Source: Brachypterus glaber
Lineage: Eukaryota; Arthropoda; Insecta; Coleoptera; Kateretidae
Length of the DNA: 64,000 nucleotides
NCBI GenBank assembly: GCA_958510825.1
Contig: OY294054.1
Location: 10,432,019-10,496,018 of the forward strand
Reading direction: 5' to 3'
Shown here: positions 22,573-34,539 of the stretch, in pieces
Layout of the letters: each line of letters begins with the position of its first letter
Position numbering within the stretch: the first letter of the stretch is position 1
Made by a program: the position numbers and the translations under genes
The notes under the pieces: generated by a model
What the model was told of the DNA's origin: nothing
The model's database searches: none
What the model saw: only the letters and a program-made list of their open reading frames with translations

Positions 22573-23289
22573 GTTAGTGGGACGATTTATTTAGGGTTCT
22601 TTCGAATAAAAAAACTCTGCAAAGTTTTTCTTGTCAATGATGAAAGAAAAATAAAATATGTATGTGTGAGTGAGTTAAACCCGGTTCCGATTGGTTAAAA
22701 TGCAATTTTTGACATTGTAAGGCTTTTTTTTATAAATTCTGTTATTAATGAATATATCTATATGGGGTTTTTATGATTACAGTCCGGGAAGCTCCTTATT
22801 TTTGGCATCAATTCGACTTAAAACTAAGACTTACAAACTATGGCTTTATAATTATGGATAGTTAAACTATGTTTAGCATAAATATGAAATAAATTTATTG
22901 AGTACTTTATGCCTGAGACTTATTCAAACTTAAAATTTATTTTAAAAATTCCATTTAAATTTTCATTTTGTAAATTGTATATTCTCTTAGTGGTACCTCC
23001 CCTTCTTTTAGTTGTAGACTTGCATCATTACATAAACTACAATTTTACACCCATAAACCGCTTTAACAAGGTTTATATAATAACATAATATTTTTTATAT
23101 TGAGCAATTAGACCGGCAAATATTTTTAATTACACCTTGAAGTTTTAGGCTATGTAGTCTTCAGCACAGAATCCTTGTTAAGAACGTTAATAAAAGTTCG
23201 CTTAATTAACTCTAGATGTGCGCATTTTTTTTTCAGATATCTGTAACAGGTTGTTTATTCATAATAAAAAGTTATTGATCCCTTGTTTA
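22573..23289. other. 5' part of the intron, no repeat recognised
   Basis: AT-rich sequence directly after the splice donor. No gene or clear repeat is visible. Confidence 0.4.
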
Positions 23290-23530
23290 ATAGTTAGCAC
23301 CACAAATAATGAAAAAAACGGTTCGTGCCATAAATGGGACGGTATACGGGAAGGGATTAATAACTGGTGCCCTTTGGGCTAGAGCGACGAGGTTTTGCAT
23401 GTATACTAGTACTAATAAGGGCAACTAGATTATTAAAAATGTTACTTTTTAAAAGGCTATTACTTCTTTAATATTTAATTTAGGTGTTTCGATGAAGAAT
23501 ACTTTTTTGCTTAATTTTAGTGGTCTAGGT
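23290..23530. mobile_element. MITE-C family, internal fragment
   Basis: Shares CTAGAGCGACGAGGTTTTGC, ATACTAGTACTAATAAGGGC and TTACTTTTTAAAAGGCTATT with the full copies. The outer ends are missing and the central part is deleted. Confidence 0.75.
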
Positions 23531-23589
23531 CAAATTCTTTATAGTGAAAATCCTAATGCCACATAATATTTTTTATTAATATTTTATTT

Positions 23590-23735
23590 GTATTTATTGA
23601 TAGATATATTTTGTATTTTTGCAATGCAAAAATTTATTTATGTGTATATTTTGTATCATATATGTAGATGTTTATTTATACTTGTCCTGTCATTGGTGTA
23701 TACTGTTGGTCAATAAAGATTATTATTGTTAGTAT
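23590..23735 (+). mobile_element. probable LINE 3' tail
   Basis: An AT-rich stretch ends GGTCAATAAAGATTATTATT, a polyadenylation-like signal followed by ATT units, as seen at the 3' ends of insect non-LTR elements. There is no coding part. Confidence 0.4.
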
Positions 23736-24027
23736 GACTGAGGACTGATGATTGTTAATTTTTTGAATACTGTAACATACTTTGAACTAGGTCAGTAATA
23801 CAACTTAACAACAATTCAAAGTATTCCAAGTGTGATATGCTTTACCAAATGTTACAGTAATTTTTACTATGCTAGTATTAATAAACACATGTTGCGTAGG
23901 GATCTTAATGTACCAGCACGGTCTCTATGTTAGTATGGCAACATTTTGTATACATTACACACTTTGTAGTATTTAATATCAAGTAAAGTATTAAATTCCA
24001 ATGGTGGCGATATAAATAACAAATATA
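23736..24027. other. no recognised feature
   Basis: AT-rich sequence, nothing identified. Confidence 0.35.
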
Positions 24028-24763
24028 CAGGGTGATCCATAACTGGCATGCCAAAATTTAAGAGGTGATTCTAGATCCAAAAATATAAAAAAAGTTCCTA
24101 TAAAGGTTGGTCCGGAAATGAGCCCTAAGGGATCTAGGGCCCTTTAAAATTGTAATAAAAATAAGGTTTTTAATTAATAACTCGGGTACCGTTTAAGCTA
24201 GAGCGGCGAGCTTTTGCATGTATACTAGTATTAATAAGGGCAATAAGTTTATGTTAATTTATTTTTTTAATTTATCCAGAGGCGTGCCCAGACGGACAAA
24301 ATATATGAGGCTTAAAACATTTTTGCCCCAAACTTTTCTATGTGTATGTTTTTTGGATTTGTTGTAAAAAATATAGATTTCTAGAGTAAAAATACATATA
24401 AAATATCATATAGTGTAACACTGTAGGAGCAACCGTTATCAAAAAAAAAAAAATGCAATTAAGAGGAAGTAACATTTTGTGCCACCAAAAACGTTACTTT
24501 TTAAAAGGCTATTACTCCTTTAATATTAAATTTAGGTGTTTTGGTGTATAATACTTTTTTTCTCAGTTTTAAATGAAGAATCACCCTGCAGCATTAAAAT
24601 TTTATTGGTGCTTTTTTTTGTTCCCCATTCAATACGTCATCTTCGAAGGGCCGTAGCTCCCTTAGGGCTCATTTCCGGACCAACCTTTATAGAAACTTTT
24701 TTTCATATTTTTGGATGTAGAATCACCTCTTAAATTTCGGTACGCGAGTTCTGGAACAGGCTG
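24028..24763. mobile_element. MITE-C family, full-length copy
   Basis: The ends are CAGGGTGATCCATAACTGG and the inverted GTTCTGGAACAGGCTG, with TA on both sides. Inverted arms of more than 90 bp follow (AAATTTAAGAGGTGATTCTA facing TAGAATCACCTCTTAAATTT; GGTCCGGAAATGAGCCCTAA facing its complement). The 736-bp element has no protein-coding potential. The core words recur at 60-275, 1188-1445, 23290-23530, 43020-43745 and 59029-59410. Confidence 0.9.
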
Positions 24764-25664
24764 TATATATACAAATAAAATTTAGTATTAAAATAACAAT
24801 GACATTTTCTGAGTGTATGTAGAACAGTGGAGAAAAACAAAGAACACCCTCCCTAAGCAATCCTCCAAAAACCTTAATTTAAAGTTTGGTTTGATTTGGT
24901 ATTGCCTGGAGGGACGAACGGACGGACGGGTTTTCGAAATGTATAGACCCTAAAACAAAAAAAAAATCAAAATCTGGAAAACTTTTTTTGTTGCAATAAT
25001 AATACTTTCTTCTTTCCGGGGTCGTTTGAAAGTTAAAAGTGTTGGTTTTATCACCAAGAGTTTAATATCTACGGAAATAATGGCTGCCGAAAACAATGTT
25101 TTTTTATCACACATTCAGCATTTTATTGCGGGGAATGATTTTTCATTTCAACTCTAAAAATAGTTATTGTAAATATTGTAGGAATTAAAAATGCAACTTT
25201 TATTCTACTGATGTAGAATTTTAAATAATTGTTACCCAGAATCGAGTGTTTCAAGTTGCCGGTTTTTAACAATAGACTTTAACGATCACAGACAAAGGAA
25301 GATATAGACTATGCCTACAGTTTATTTTGGCCCACGACTGCTTTTGTCTTACTTTTAATTTCTAGAAGTGAAGTTGTGTAAAATAATATTATAATATTTT
25401 TTGTAGTAGGGTATAAATACATTATTTTTGTGAGTTTTATATAAGATATTTTTCTTTTTCCCGGGGAATGTCTTACTAAGTTTAAGTTACCTAAGTAAAA
25501 AAAAATGTATTGATTTTTTTACGTTTCGCGACGTTTATATGCAAAACATAATTTTAGTGATACAATATAATACAATACAATATAAGTGGGATTGTGGGGC
25601 AAGGTAATGCCTTTCAAGTCACTGCGACCAATGAGATCTATTGTGAATCCCCTTTACCATTTGT
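24764..25664. other. no recognised gene; one GGACGGACGG motif
   Basis: The word GGACGAACGGACGGACGGG near 24903 is one of several similar words in the window (about 26370, 27470, 35645, 40263, 57128 and 59735). It is otherwise unassigned. Confidence 0.4.
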
Positions 25665-27075
25665 GGAGGTGACTTTCAAAACGCAGTTTTTGACATTTTT
25701 TGAAAAATTGAGATAATGATGGTGTTTACACTGTTAATGCAGATTCGATCTATTGATCCAAAAAAAAATTAAAAAATTTGTTATTTCATATTAAAAATTT
25801 AGTTAGAAAACCACGTGGAAAAACAAAACGCAGTTTTTGAACTAAAGCTTGACTTTCAAAACGCAGTTTTTAATTAATTATACTACAGTCAATATAGGTT
25901 TCAACTGCGACAAAATTCCTCAGTCAAAAAAAAGTATGTATTCCTATAGATTTTGGGATGGGAAATTCAATAAAAAAAAGTCTATCGATTTTCGAGTTTC
26001 GGTAGACCCTTAAACGGCCCTTAAAATACCCTAAAAACTCGTTTTTGCCCTATAACTTTTGATTGCGACCTACTAGAAACAAAAACTGCATAGAAAATGA
26101 AAGAGCACAAAAAATGCAATAAAATTGCTTAATATTTTTTCCCTTAATTTCTATTGGTTTGGACTTTTTAAAATTTGTAGTATTATGGTTTTTGGGTCAA
26201 GAAAGACTGTGGAATAAAGTCTACGACTCTAAGAGGCACACAGAAAAATATTGGCCCCTAAAAGTCCCTTAAAACAATCCCGAGCGAGAACTTTTGGTAA
26301 CATACCTGTATGCCGAATTTCAAGTCTCTAGCTTAAAGCGTTCTTAAGTTATCGTGCCCACAAGATTTCCCAGACAGACCGATCGACCGACCGAACGACC
26401 GACAATTTTTTTTCTTTGCTTGAAATGGATTTATATCGACATAAAACGTCATAAAACGCAAAAATACGCAAAAAAAATGTTGAAAATTTTTGCACGAATA
26501 CAAGGCTTTCCGAAATTTAAAAAAGAAATTAAAATGGGAAAGCAAAACAGGCTCATACATTGAGAATGTATGTACAATGTACAATATGGGTCTATTTATA
26601 AGTTACGTAACACTCTGGAGGGAGACCCCCTCTACCCCTAGTGTCATGTTGTGTGTTGAGTTAAATGAAAAAAGCGTTACACAGAGAGGTCCAAAATAGT
26701 GAAAAAAGGTTTTACATAATATATGGACAGCCCCTGTATACTATTTGTATCTATACTTACCTAAAATTAAAAAAAAATCAATATCACAAGAGATTCTATT
26801 AATAATATTCATATTCATTTAAATGCTGGACTATCAAAACGCAGTTTTTATGCTTTGACTTTCAAAACGCAGTTTTTGATTTTTTTAATATGCAATTTTT
26901 TTAATAATTAGTTAAACTGATTTAATTCGCCAATGTAATTTAACTATTCTCTCTAAAATAGATAATACCTGATGTTCATTGGTACTATAAAAGCTGTTAT
27001 AGTTCCTAAATTAATACTTGGTTGATATCTCGAAATGTGTTATTTGTTAAAAACTGCGTTTTGAAAGTCACCTCC
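25665..27075. mobile_element. MITE with iterated TTTCAAAACGCAGTTTTT word
   Basis: The terminal inverted repeats are GGAGGTGACTTTCAAAACGC and the reverse complement at 27048-27075. The word TCAAAACGCAGTTTTT or AACAAAACGCAGTTTTTG recurs at about 25675, 25823, 25855, 26835 and 26858, and inverted at 27046. There is no coding capacity. A segment with GACAGACCGATCGACCGACC (26370) and a G-rich block near 26620 that resembles the GTTACGTAA family lie inside. Confidence 0.8.
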
Positions 27076-27440
27076 TCATTTAGTCCGTCCACATCAAACT
27101 TTAGGCTACCAAAGAAAGTTTTTTGGGGGCTACTTGGGATATATCTGGAGGTCTTGGGTATACCTGTTCGAGATATTGTAGCCTTTTGCGAACAACGGCT
27201 TCGCAGAAGCAGATAATGTGTTCGGTCATTTCTGGTGCTTCTGTGCATAGACGGCAGGTGTCGATTTCAGATTTTTACCATTTTTTTAAGATTATATCTT
27301 AAGGGGAAGTCTCCGGTTAACAGCTGAACCGAGCTCCGGCTTGCTGAGATAGAGTATCTTTCTTGTTCGCTCAGGTTCATATTTTATGAATGTTTTGGCC
27401 TGTCTTAAGTTTTGGTCTTTCCAATATCAAGTAATTTTAG
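27076..27440 (-). mobile_element. LINE ORF2 C-terminal fragment with Cys/His motif
   Basis: The - strand translation reads AKTFIKYEPE and LSKPELGSAVNR, then after a break CRLCTEAPEMTEHIICFCEA, then AVVRKRLQYLEQVYPRPPDI. The C-x2-C-x8-H-x4-C motif is the nucleic-acid-binding tail after the RNase H region of R1/Jockey/I-type LINEs, here followed by a stop near 27108. It is 5'-truncated and broken. A related but distinct fragment is at 34540-35100. Confidence 0.8.
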
Positions 27441-27950
27441 TGATATATTTTTTTCTTTCGGCCTGCCTGTCAGTCGGTCCGTCTGTTGGGGAAAATTTTT
27501 GACCACGATAACTCGAGTACCCTTTGATTAAAAAACTGATTTTTGTGTTATGTGGTAAAGTATTCTTTTGTTAGCAGCAGTATTTTTTGAATGTAGTGCC
27601 AATTTCTCTTTCACTCTACCTATTTCATTGTCTTAGATAGCGACTAAGCATTGTCTTATACCCTCACATTGTGAGGCTCACAATGCACTGCGATGCCTTT
27701 AATTAAGTTCAGAGTTTAACACTATAGAGTTATAAAGCAGGAAATCATCCTAAATTGCAGTTTGCAGTTGTTTTACGGCCAGTCTCCTTCTAAAGACTTA
27801 TTAACCCTTAACCATATACATTACGTCTGACAGACCCGTTTTCAATTTTAAATTGAAAAATCTTTCCCTTCCACAATTCGTCACAGTTTTCAACCACAAA
27901 TTGAAAGGAAAGGGCCTTTTTTTCCCAAAATGGTTGTGCTATGTTTATTT
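27441..27950. other. no recognised gene; short palindromes
   Basis: Contains GTCAGTCGGTCCGTCTGTTG near 27468 and the small palindrome TCACATTGTGAGGCTCACAA near 27664. Otherwise nothing. Confidence 0.4.
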
Positions 27951-27995
27951 GAGGAGTTCCGGATCAAAAGGGTATACTGATAGTCTGTTGCTGTA

Positions 27996-28164
27996 GTAAA
28001 TACTAAATGTTTTTGCTTATTTGGAACCCCACGAAAGTTTAGTTAACATTCACTGGTTGTTACAATTACCAGAACTATAACAACGTTAAGTATTACTGTA
28101 AACCAGTGAATGTTAACTAAACTTTCGTGGGGTTCCATATGAGCAAAAACGTTTAGTATTCACT
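27996..28164. mobile_element. perfect-arm hairpin MITE, about 170 bp
   Basis: The left arm GGAACCCCACGAAAGTTTAG / TTAACATTCACTGGTT is matched exactly by the right arm around a loop of about 40 bp. Outer arms (AGTAAATACTAAA and GTTTAGTATTCAC) match less well. Near-identical arms suggest recent insertion or gene conversion. Confidence 0.85.
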
Positions 28165-28202
28165 CTCAGTGTACATCTGGATTTTTGAAAAAAAAAATGA
28201 GT

Positions 28203-28351
28203 TAGGGAACGTTCAAGTATTACGTAACGCAAATTTTAAAAACTCACCCCCCCCCCCCCTCATGTAACGCTATTTTCCTATAACATGGGCGTAACACTCC
28301 AAAATGACCTCCCCCCCTAAGAGCGTTACGTAATACTTGAACGTTCCCTTA
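28203..28351. mobile_element. GGGAACGTTCAAGTATTACG hairpin MITE, complete
   Basis: The left arm GGGAACGTTCAAGTATTACG is mirrored by CGTAATACTTGAACGTTCCC, with TA at each side. The middle has a run of about 14 C and CCTCCCCCCC. Partial copies are at 19263-19345 and 43800-43905. Confidence 0.92.
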
Positions 28352-28699
28352 TTGATGGTTTAGGCAATGATGGGGACTAATAAATAATTCTGAAAAAAGA
28401 AATTTTGCCAAAGGGCACTTTAAGTATTTTTAATTTACATAAAAAATACTGCTGCCCCATCAAAACCCGCAATCTTCACCAAAATTGCCGCATCAAAAGG
28501 GCATTAAATTCAAGTAGTTCGTATTAAGCAAGAAATAATGACATAATTGCAAATTTTGAGTTATAAAACGGGCCCTGAAGATCTGTATTGCTGTTTTGCT
28601 TTCCCTGCTTAAGTTGAGAAAAAAGGTTTAATACAAAAATTAAACTAAAAAATACAATATTTTTCACAAAAATTTGAAAATTGCTATATAGGTATTTTT
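28352..28699. other. interior of the 27951-30583 element
   Basis: Holds two word copies (CCCATCAAAACCCGC, GCCGCATCAAAAGGGC). No other feature. Confidence 0.5.
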
Positions 28700-28885
28700 A
28701 AGATTCCCGAAATTGAATATTATAATAAAAAAAATAACACCTTGTATATAGGGGTTTTTGGGGTGTACAAAACTTAATCTGACAATAAATTTTTTCTAAT
28801 TTTAGCCACTGAGGGGCGGAGGGTAGTTTTCGTGAAAATTTGTATATTTGGCTTTTTGAGGTTGCTGAAAGCGAATCTGAATTAA
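28700..28885 (-). repeat. CTCAGGGG minisatellite unit, inverted
   Basis: The reverse complement contains GCAACCTCAAAAAGCC, ATTTTCACGAAAACTACCC and TCCGCCCCTCAGTGGC, as in the other blocks. One to two units lie opposite in orientation to 29345-30110. Confidence 0.75.
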
Positions 28886-28999
28886 AAAGTGAGTTCACGT
28901 TAACGAGAGTTTATGATTTCACATTACAGAGAAGTCAATAGAAAAAAATCTGTGTTCACAAAAACGAATAGTTCACGTATGTTCACATTATCGAGCTTA

Positions 29000-29265
29000 T
29001 ACTTTATTAACCCATAAAAACCCATAATACCTTAGTTAACCCAGAAAAACTTATTAAACTCATAAGGGCCCATAATTATTCGTAAAAACCCGTATTAACT
29101 GGTAATATCCCATAACAATCCATAATAACCATATCACCCATATTAACCCATAACAATTCGTTGTATTAACCCACAAAAACTCATAAAACTCATAAAAGAC
29201 CATATTAATCCTTAAAAACCCGTATTAACTTGTAATAATCCATAATACCCATGTTATCTAGAAAA
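29000..29265. repeat. degenerate AACCCATAA tandem repeat
   Basis: About 20 imperfect units of 9-13 bp such as AACCCATAA and AAACTCATAA. It has a simple-sequence character. Confidence 0.75.
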
Positions 29266-29344
29266 AAATTCAAAAGAAAACCATAATAAAATTAAAATAA
29301 TTAAAAATATACTGCTCAGTAAAAAACCTTTTCCATTTTTTTAA

Positions 29345-30110
29345 CCCTGGGCGTAAAATGGATTTTTTATCATTAGAATCAGTTTTGTTAACCTCGAAAA
29401 CCCTTATATTCCAATTTTTACAAATACATTGTAAATACTTAAAAAGATATTGCCCCTGTCCCGCGGGGGTAAAGTTAGACCATTTTATTATCAGATTTAC
29501 TTTCAGCAGCCTCAAAAACCTTAATATACCAATTTTCACTAAAATTACCCCCCACCTCTGAGCTGGTGAAGTAAGAATTTTTTTTATTATTTTATTCAAT
29601 TTCAGCTCTTTACCGTTTTTTACTAAAATATTGTAAATAAATAAAATTAATTACCCTCCGCCCTCCGGGGGTGGAGTTGGATTTTTTCTATTAACTGATT
29701 CAGTTTCAGCTATCTCAAAAATCCTAATATACCATGTTTTACGAAACTGTTGTGATTAAAAAAAAATAATTAACCACTAACCGTAGGGCCCTGCAGGGGG
29801 TGGAGTTTTTTTTTATTATCAGATTTTTAGCGACCTCAAAAAAAAAGTCCAAACCCCCTATATGTGATTTTCACGAAAATATTGTAAAAATTTAAGATTA
29901 ATCACCCCCCACCCCCTCGGTGTGGAGAAATATATTATTATGATATTCAGTTTTGTCGACTTTAAAAACCCATATATGCAAATTTTGACGAAAATATTAA
30001 AAAAATTTAAAAAATATTCCCCTCCCGTGGGTGGAGTTAGAACATTTTTATTATCAGATTTACACTCAGCGACCTTAAAATTCCCTATATAAAAAATATT
30101 GTAAAACCAT
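29345..30110 (+). repeat. CTCAGGGG minisatellite, about 7 units
   Basis: Anchors such as TTATCAGATTTACTTTCAGC occur near 29370, 29489, 29598, 29697, 29814, 29935 and 30050, giving 100-121-bp units. Each has a G/C-rich palindromic block (for example CCCTCCGGGGGTGGAG) and a CCTATATACCAATTTTCACG-like segment. This is the longest block of this family in the window. Confidence 0.85.
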
Positions 30111-30232
30111 GTTAATTTTGCCGGATCAAAAGGGGATCATCTGCAAGAGCCGCATCAAAAGAGGGTCATCTTCAAATTGCTTTTAAATTGTCTACTGATT
30201 TACAGCAAATTTTATTTAAGTAATATTTAGTA

Positions 30233-30443
30233 CAGTATGTTGGGCTAAATGTGACGCCCAGGGTAATTGTGGCATGTCCTGTTATAATTCTTCTAAACTA
30301 GTTTAGATCCAATCCAACCCTGACATTAGATTTTGACAGTATTAAATATTGTGCGTAAAATTTCGATTGGATTTAAACTTGTTTAGGATTATAAGAGGAC
30401 ATGTCACAATTACCCGGGGTGTCACATTTAGCCCAACCTACTG
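30233..30443. mobile_element. 211-bp MITE with CAGTA-GGTTGGGC ends
   Basis: The left end CAGTATGTTGGGCTAAATGT and inverted right end (ACATTTAGCCCAACCTACTG) are flanked by TA. Arms of about 60 bp include AGGGTAATTGTG and CATGTCCT. TA plus CAG termini resemble pogo/Tigger-type elements, which is an inference. Confidence 0.88.
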
Positions 30444-30583
30444 TATATTGTATACTTATTAATGTCTATCAGAATCAAACACAATTTTAACTAATTTTTG
30501 AGCCGTTTAGAAATTATTAGTTTTTGGCTTATACTGAAAAACTGATTTAGTGCAAATGTACCCCTTTTGATCCGGCACTCCTC

Positions 30584-31132
30584 ATTTATATTTAAATTTT
30601 ATTTTTTGACAAAAGAATATTTTTATTTTTGTTTTCCTTTTATTATTATACTATTAACAGCAGTTCTATGAGGGAAAGATCCCTATTGTTTTTAAAAATA
30701 ACCCCGCCCTCCTCCCAAAACAAAATAGTCATTGAGGGTTAAACTTTAAAACAATGAAAAAAGTATAATTTAAAAAAAATAAGATTTTTCGTTTTTCGTT
30801 AAAAGAAAGAAAAAATGTTTTTTTATTTAGTTTTTTTAATTTTATTTTTTTTTTATTAGTCGTTTTTCAAAAAAGGTTTTTTTTAAGTAAAATTTGTAGT
30901 TGGGAAAATACAGTAAACCATTTACTGTGAATAGTTTGTAATGGAATGCGTAATATTACATATCTTTACGGCGTGTTAATTTTTATTTTTAGTTTATTAG
31001 TTTATAAAAGTTTTTTTATTTATTTAACACAAAATATGCTCAAGTTCATACCTTTATGTTTAATAATAATAATAATTACCTATAACTATGATTATTATTA
31101 GGTAGAAAAAATATTTATTTAAATAATATCTA
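30584..31132. other. low-complexity A/T region
   Basis: Long T and A runs (30780-30900) and AATAAT units near 31060. No gene. Confidence 0.5.
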
Positions 31133-31215
31133 ACTCTTAACCACATAAATGCAATATTAGTTACATTACCACAGGTCTTCTAGACACCTCTTTTATATAT
31201 GTGGTTAAGGGTTAA
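31133..31215. mobile_element. small hairpin, TTAACCACATA arms
   Basis: CTTAACCACATAAA at the left faces TATATGTGGTTAAG at the right over about 80 bp. The same word, TTAACCCTTAACCATATA, is found alone near 27802, so this is probably a short MITE. Confidence 0.6.
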
Positions 31216-31719
31216 GGTCTTTTTACAGGTTATCTCAAATTACTTACTATTGTATCATAAAATGTAATTAGCTCACAGTGCGAGATGAGTTATAATATTA
31301 TCTTACACATTTTAAAGTTATTAAAAATAAATAACAAGAGGTCAAACTACGATTGTAACGTATATACACAAAGAAAAATAAATATTATTTAATTTAGCCT
31401 GAGTTGCTAAATTGTATAGCAATCATAAACAATTATCTCTTTAACTGAAATTTCCTTGAGAACGGTTGGCCCTACGGTGTTAGATAAAAAGTACACTTTT
31501 AATATATTTTTAACTAAAGATTAACATTGAAGATAAAATGTCAAAAAATACAGATAAAAAGGTTTGAGGCAAAAAAAGTGACATTTTGCACCTCTCTGGT
31601 TAAAATTTCCAAATAAAAATCACATAAAATGATAGCCTTTATCAATACTAAGGCATGTGCAAAACGTACTATTAGGAGGGCTAAAATTCCCTTGTGGCTC
31701 ATTAGCTTTGGTTATTAAA
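31216..31719. other. no recognised gene or repeat
   Basis: Nothing identified. Confidence 0.35.
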
Positions 31720-31875
31720 TGAATCACATATTTCAGAAACCCCACATGTCCACATTTTTGGGCATGTGGGGTTTTTAACAAAAATCCACTTCTCTAATAT
31801 AGATCTTTCTTTTCAACAGAAACCACACAAGCCCGCTGTTTTTGGACATGTGGGGTTTCTGAAATATATGATTCA
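31720..31875. mobile_element. 156-bp hairpin MITE with CCCCACATGTCC word
   Basis: The arms TGAATCACATATTTCAGAAA and CCCCACATGTCC are mirrored at the right end. Additional copies of the word lie inside (GGGCATGTGGGGTTT near 31762; AAACCACACAAGCCC near 31821). Confidence 0.85.
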
Positions 31876-32735
31876 AATAGAAGTTGTTATAGTAAAGCAT
31901 AATGTTGTTATTTTATTGGTACTATGACAACTTATATTTAATAACTTAGTTTGCTTGGGGTTTTATATGAACGTTTAACGTTTAATACGTTAACAAGTTC
32001 TCAGTATAGCATAGGCTAATGGGGGATTTGGCAACATTACACTCGGTGTATACAACAAAAGAGGTTATGTCTAAAACTCAGTAATTAGAAGAAAACTAAT
32101 AAGCACACATCAAAGCCCGATTATGTGGCTTTAATTTGTTGCAGAAATGGTTTTGAAAACGTTGTTATCTATCAGGTAACGAAATTTATATACTTACCTA
32201 AAAAAGATCTGTGGCTTGCTGAAAAGGACGGAAAATTAAAATAAATTCTCAAACGTCAACGAATGTATGAATTAATTAATGAATCTTTACTGTGGAAGTT
32301 TAACTTCGCCATTTACGATTTGCGATAGTCGGATGCAGAGAACTGCATCGGATAACTGAGAAACCCACCTAGCTCATATTACAAGACCTAGCCCACATTT
32401 GCTACCCTTCCTCTAATATTGTAGGTACAATATTTTTATTTGACTATCTAAATTTATAATTATATTATTGTTTAAAAATCACTTTTAGCCCATCACGATA
32501 AATGGTGATTTGTTGTCATGTTTACGATAATACAAAATTATTAACGAATATTGTTCAATATTTATTTTGATTATTATTAATAAATAAACTTGATAAACAG
32601 TTTTTAATCATTTCGTTTCATCATTTTGCATTTTTTTAAACAAAAACATATTGTTCTCATTTAGCGCAAAACTCACCTTTATACCCATATCCTTACTTCT
32701 CTTAATGTTTGCTTGAACAATTTTCTCTATGTATA
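31876..32735. other. no recognised gene or repeat
   Basis: Includes a slightly GC-richer piece at 32300-32410 (GTCGGATGCAGAGAACTGCA is a small inverted repeat) that I cannot assign. Confidence 0.35.
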
Positions 32736-34154
32736 GGGTAAAACCCCCAATCGTTGGCACTCCGCTAATTATTGCCACTGGAGTGATATTTTCTTTTATA
32801 TAAAAAAAATCTCCAGTGGTACCTTAATCTAACTATATTTTTTACGAAAGGCAATATTTCTAAATACTATACTTTAAATGCGATTAACATATTTTTTCTC
32901 CCCTGAGCACTAGAGTCTTAGCAGTTTCGTGTGAACTACGAAAGTGTGAATTTTTAAGGTTTGTGCTAAGGAAGTGCTTTAAGTAGAAGGTTAGTAAAAG
33001 ACGTTTATTGATGAACTTACTATTTTTTCTCGATAATTTTAGTAAGTATATGCATTCTACTTATTAATTAGCCTTAAAAACTTTATTTTTCTTTACATTT
33101 TTATTTAATTTCGACGGTGCCAACAATTGGTATACAAAATTAAACTAAATTCTAATTATTGGCACAGGTGCCAATAATTAGCTTCTTTAGTAAAAATCCT
33201 ATTCCAATTATTGGCAACCAGTTAAAATGCTAAATTAATAGAATAAATTAAATTAAATTGAATAGATTTATTACTTGTACGGTTAAATATACATACGTAT
33301 TGCCACATCTTATATAAGATAAAACCAAATCCATATTTTAAAGCGGGTGGGCTATTATACAAAAGATACAGTTTTTGCCAAAAACCTATTTCAAATAAAT
33401 GAGTTCTAAACAGCGTTTAATGAAAAACTTACAGTTTTTCCTCAATAAATATGTGCGTATATACATTTTACACTTAATTTTGTCTATAAACTTAATTTTT
33501 CTTTATAATTTTATTTTTTATCACGGTGCCCATAATAGGCTTCCAAATTATATTAAATTCCTATTATTGGCACAGGTTTATTGTATGCAAAACTTGCGCA
33601 TCAAAATTAGTCTTGAAACCTAATAATTCTTTTAGATAAGTGTACCTAGGTAACTAGGCATTATTTTATGGATACAAATTAGTATTAGGTAACTAATATT
33701 TTAATTTTAATATAGAGATATTTAAAATTTTGTAATTCTAAAATAAATTTGAGTTTTTGTTTACAGCCTTTAGTTAATATGTATAAAACTGCAATATTCC
33801 AATTTAAATATTTTATTTTGATACTAAAATGTTTATTATTCAACAAAAAGTAGGTACTCAGTAATTTTTTTCCGTTGCTTTAAAGCAAAAATTAGGTGCC
33901 AATAATAGGAAAATCTGGATGCCAATTATTAGCAAAAAGCTGCCAATAATACGAAATTGTGTATTCTTGTAATTAATTAAAAAAATTCTTTAATATTATA
34001 AAGATCTCAGTTTAAATTTTATATAATATATAAAATAGAATAACTACTAAATGATGTAAAATATTTTATTCTTGATAACATGAAATATTTAATAAGTTAT
34101 AATGAAATATATGTGGAAAATTTCTTAAAGTGCCAATAATTGGGGGTTTTACCC
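32736..34154. mobile_element. 1.4-kb MITE with iterated TGCCAATAATT word
   Basis: The ends GGGTAAAACCCCCAA and TTGGGGGTTTTACCC are flanked by TA. The terminal-adjacent word GTGCCAATAATT, in either orientation, appears about ten times inside (for example 33117, 33155, 33168, 33200, 33555, 33895, 33920, 33940). The rest is A/T-rich without coding capacity. Confidence 0.9.
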
Positions 34155-34539
34155 TATTTTAGTATGTTAAACATTCCGTGATTAAACTAATGCGACCATA
34201 TGGCATAAATTCACGACGTCATCTTTACGTGGTATTGTAACGTTCGTATTATAACTTACATACTTAAACATCATATAAACTAAGTTTTAATGTTATTAAA
34301 TTATAATTAACATATTAAATGTTAAATTATAATAATAAAATATTTCTAGTCCAAAACTGGGGATTGCCAATAGAATAGAATATAATGTACAAATTACTCA
34401 TATAATAACAGTTTTGCGAAGCTTGACACTGCTAAAAATAATTAAAATATCTAAAAATTATTTGAATATTCAGAAAAATTACCATAATTATTGAGTAAAA
34501 TCTTAAAATCAAGTAATGTAAAATAAAGAAAGACTCGGA
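34155..34539. other. no recognised gene or repeat
   Basis: AT-rich gap before the LINE fragment. Confidence 0.35.

Larger units (their letters stand above)
27951..30583. mobile_element. 2.6-kb element with iterated GCCGGATCAAAAGGGG word
   Basis: The ends are GAGGAGTTCCGGATCAAAAG and the inverted CTTTTGATCCGGCACTCCTC, flanked by ATTT on both sides. The word or close variants recur near 28447, 28487, 30120 and 30150. At least three smaller elements and two repeat blocks lie inside (27996-28164, 28203-28351, 28700-28885, 29345-30110, 30233-30443). No transposase is seen. Confidence 0.75.
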
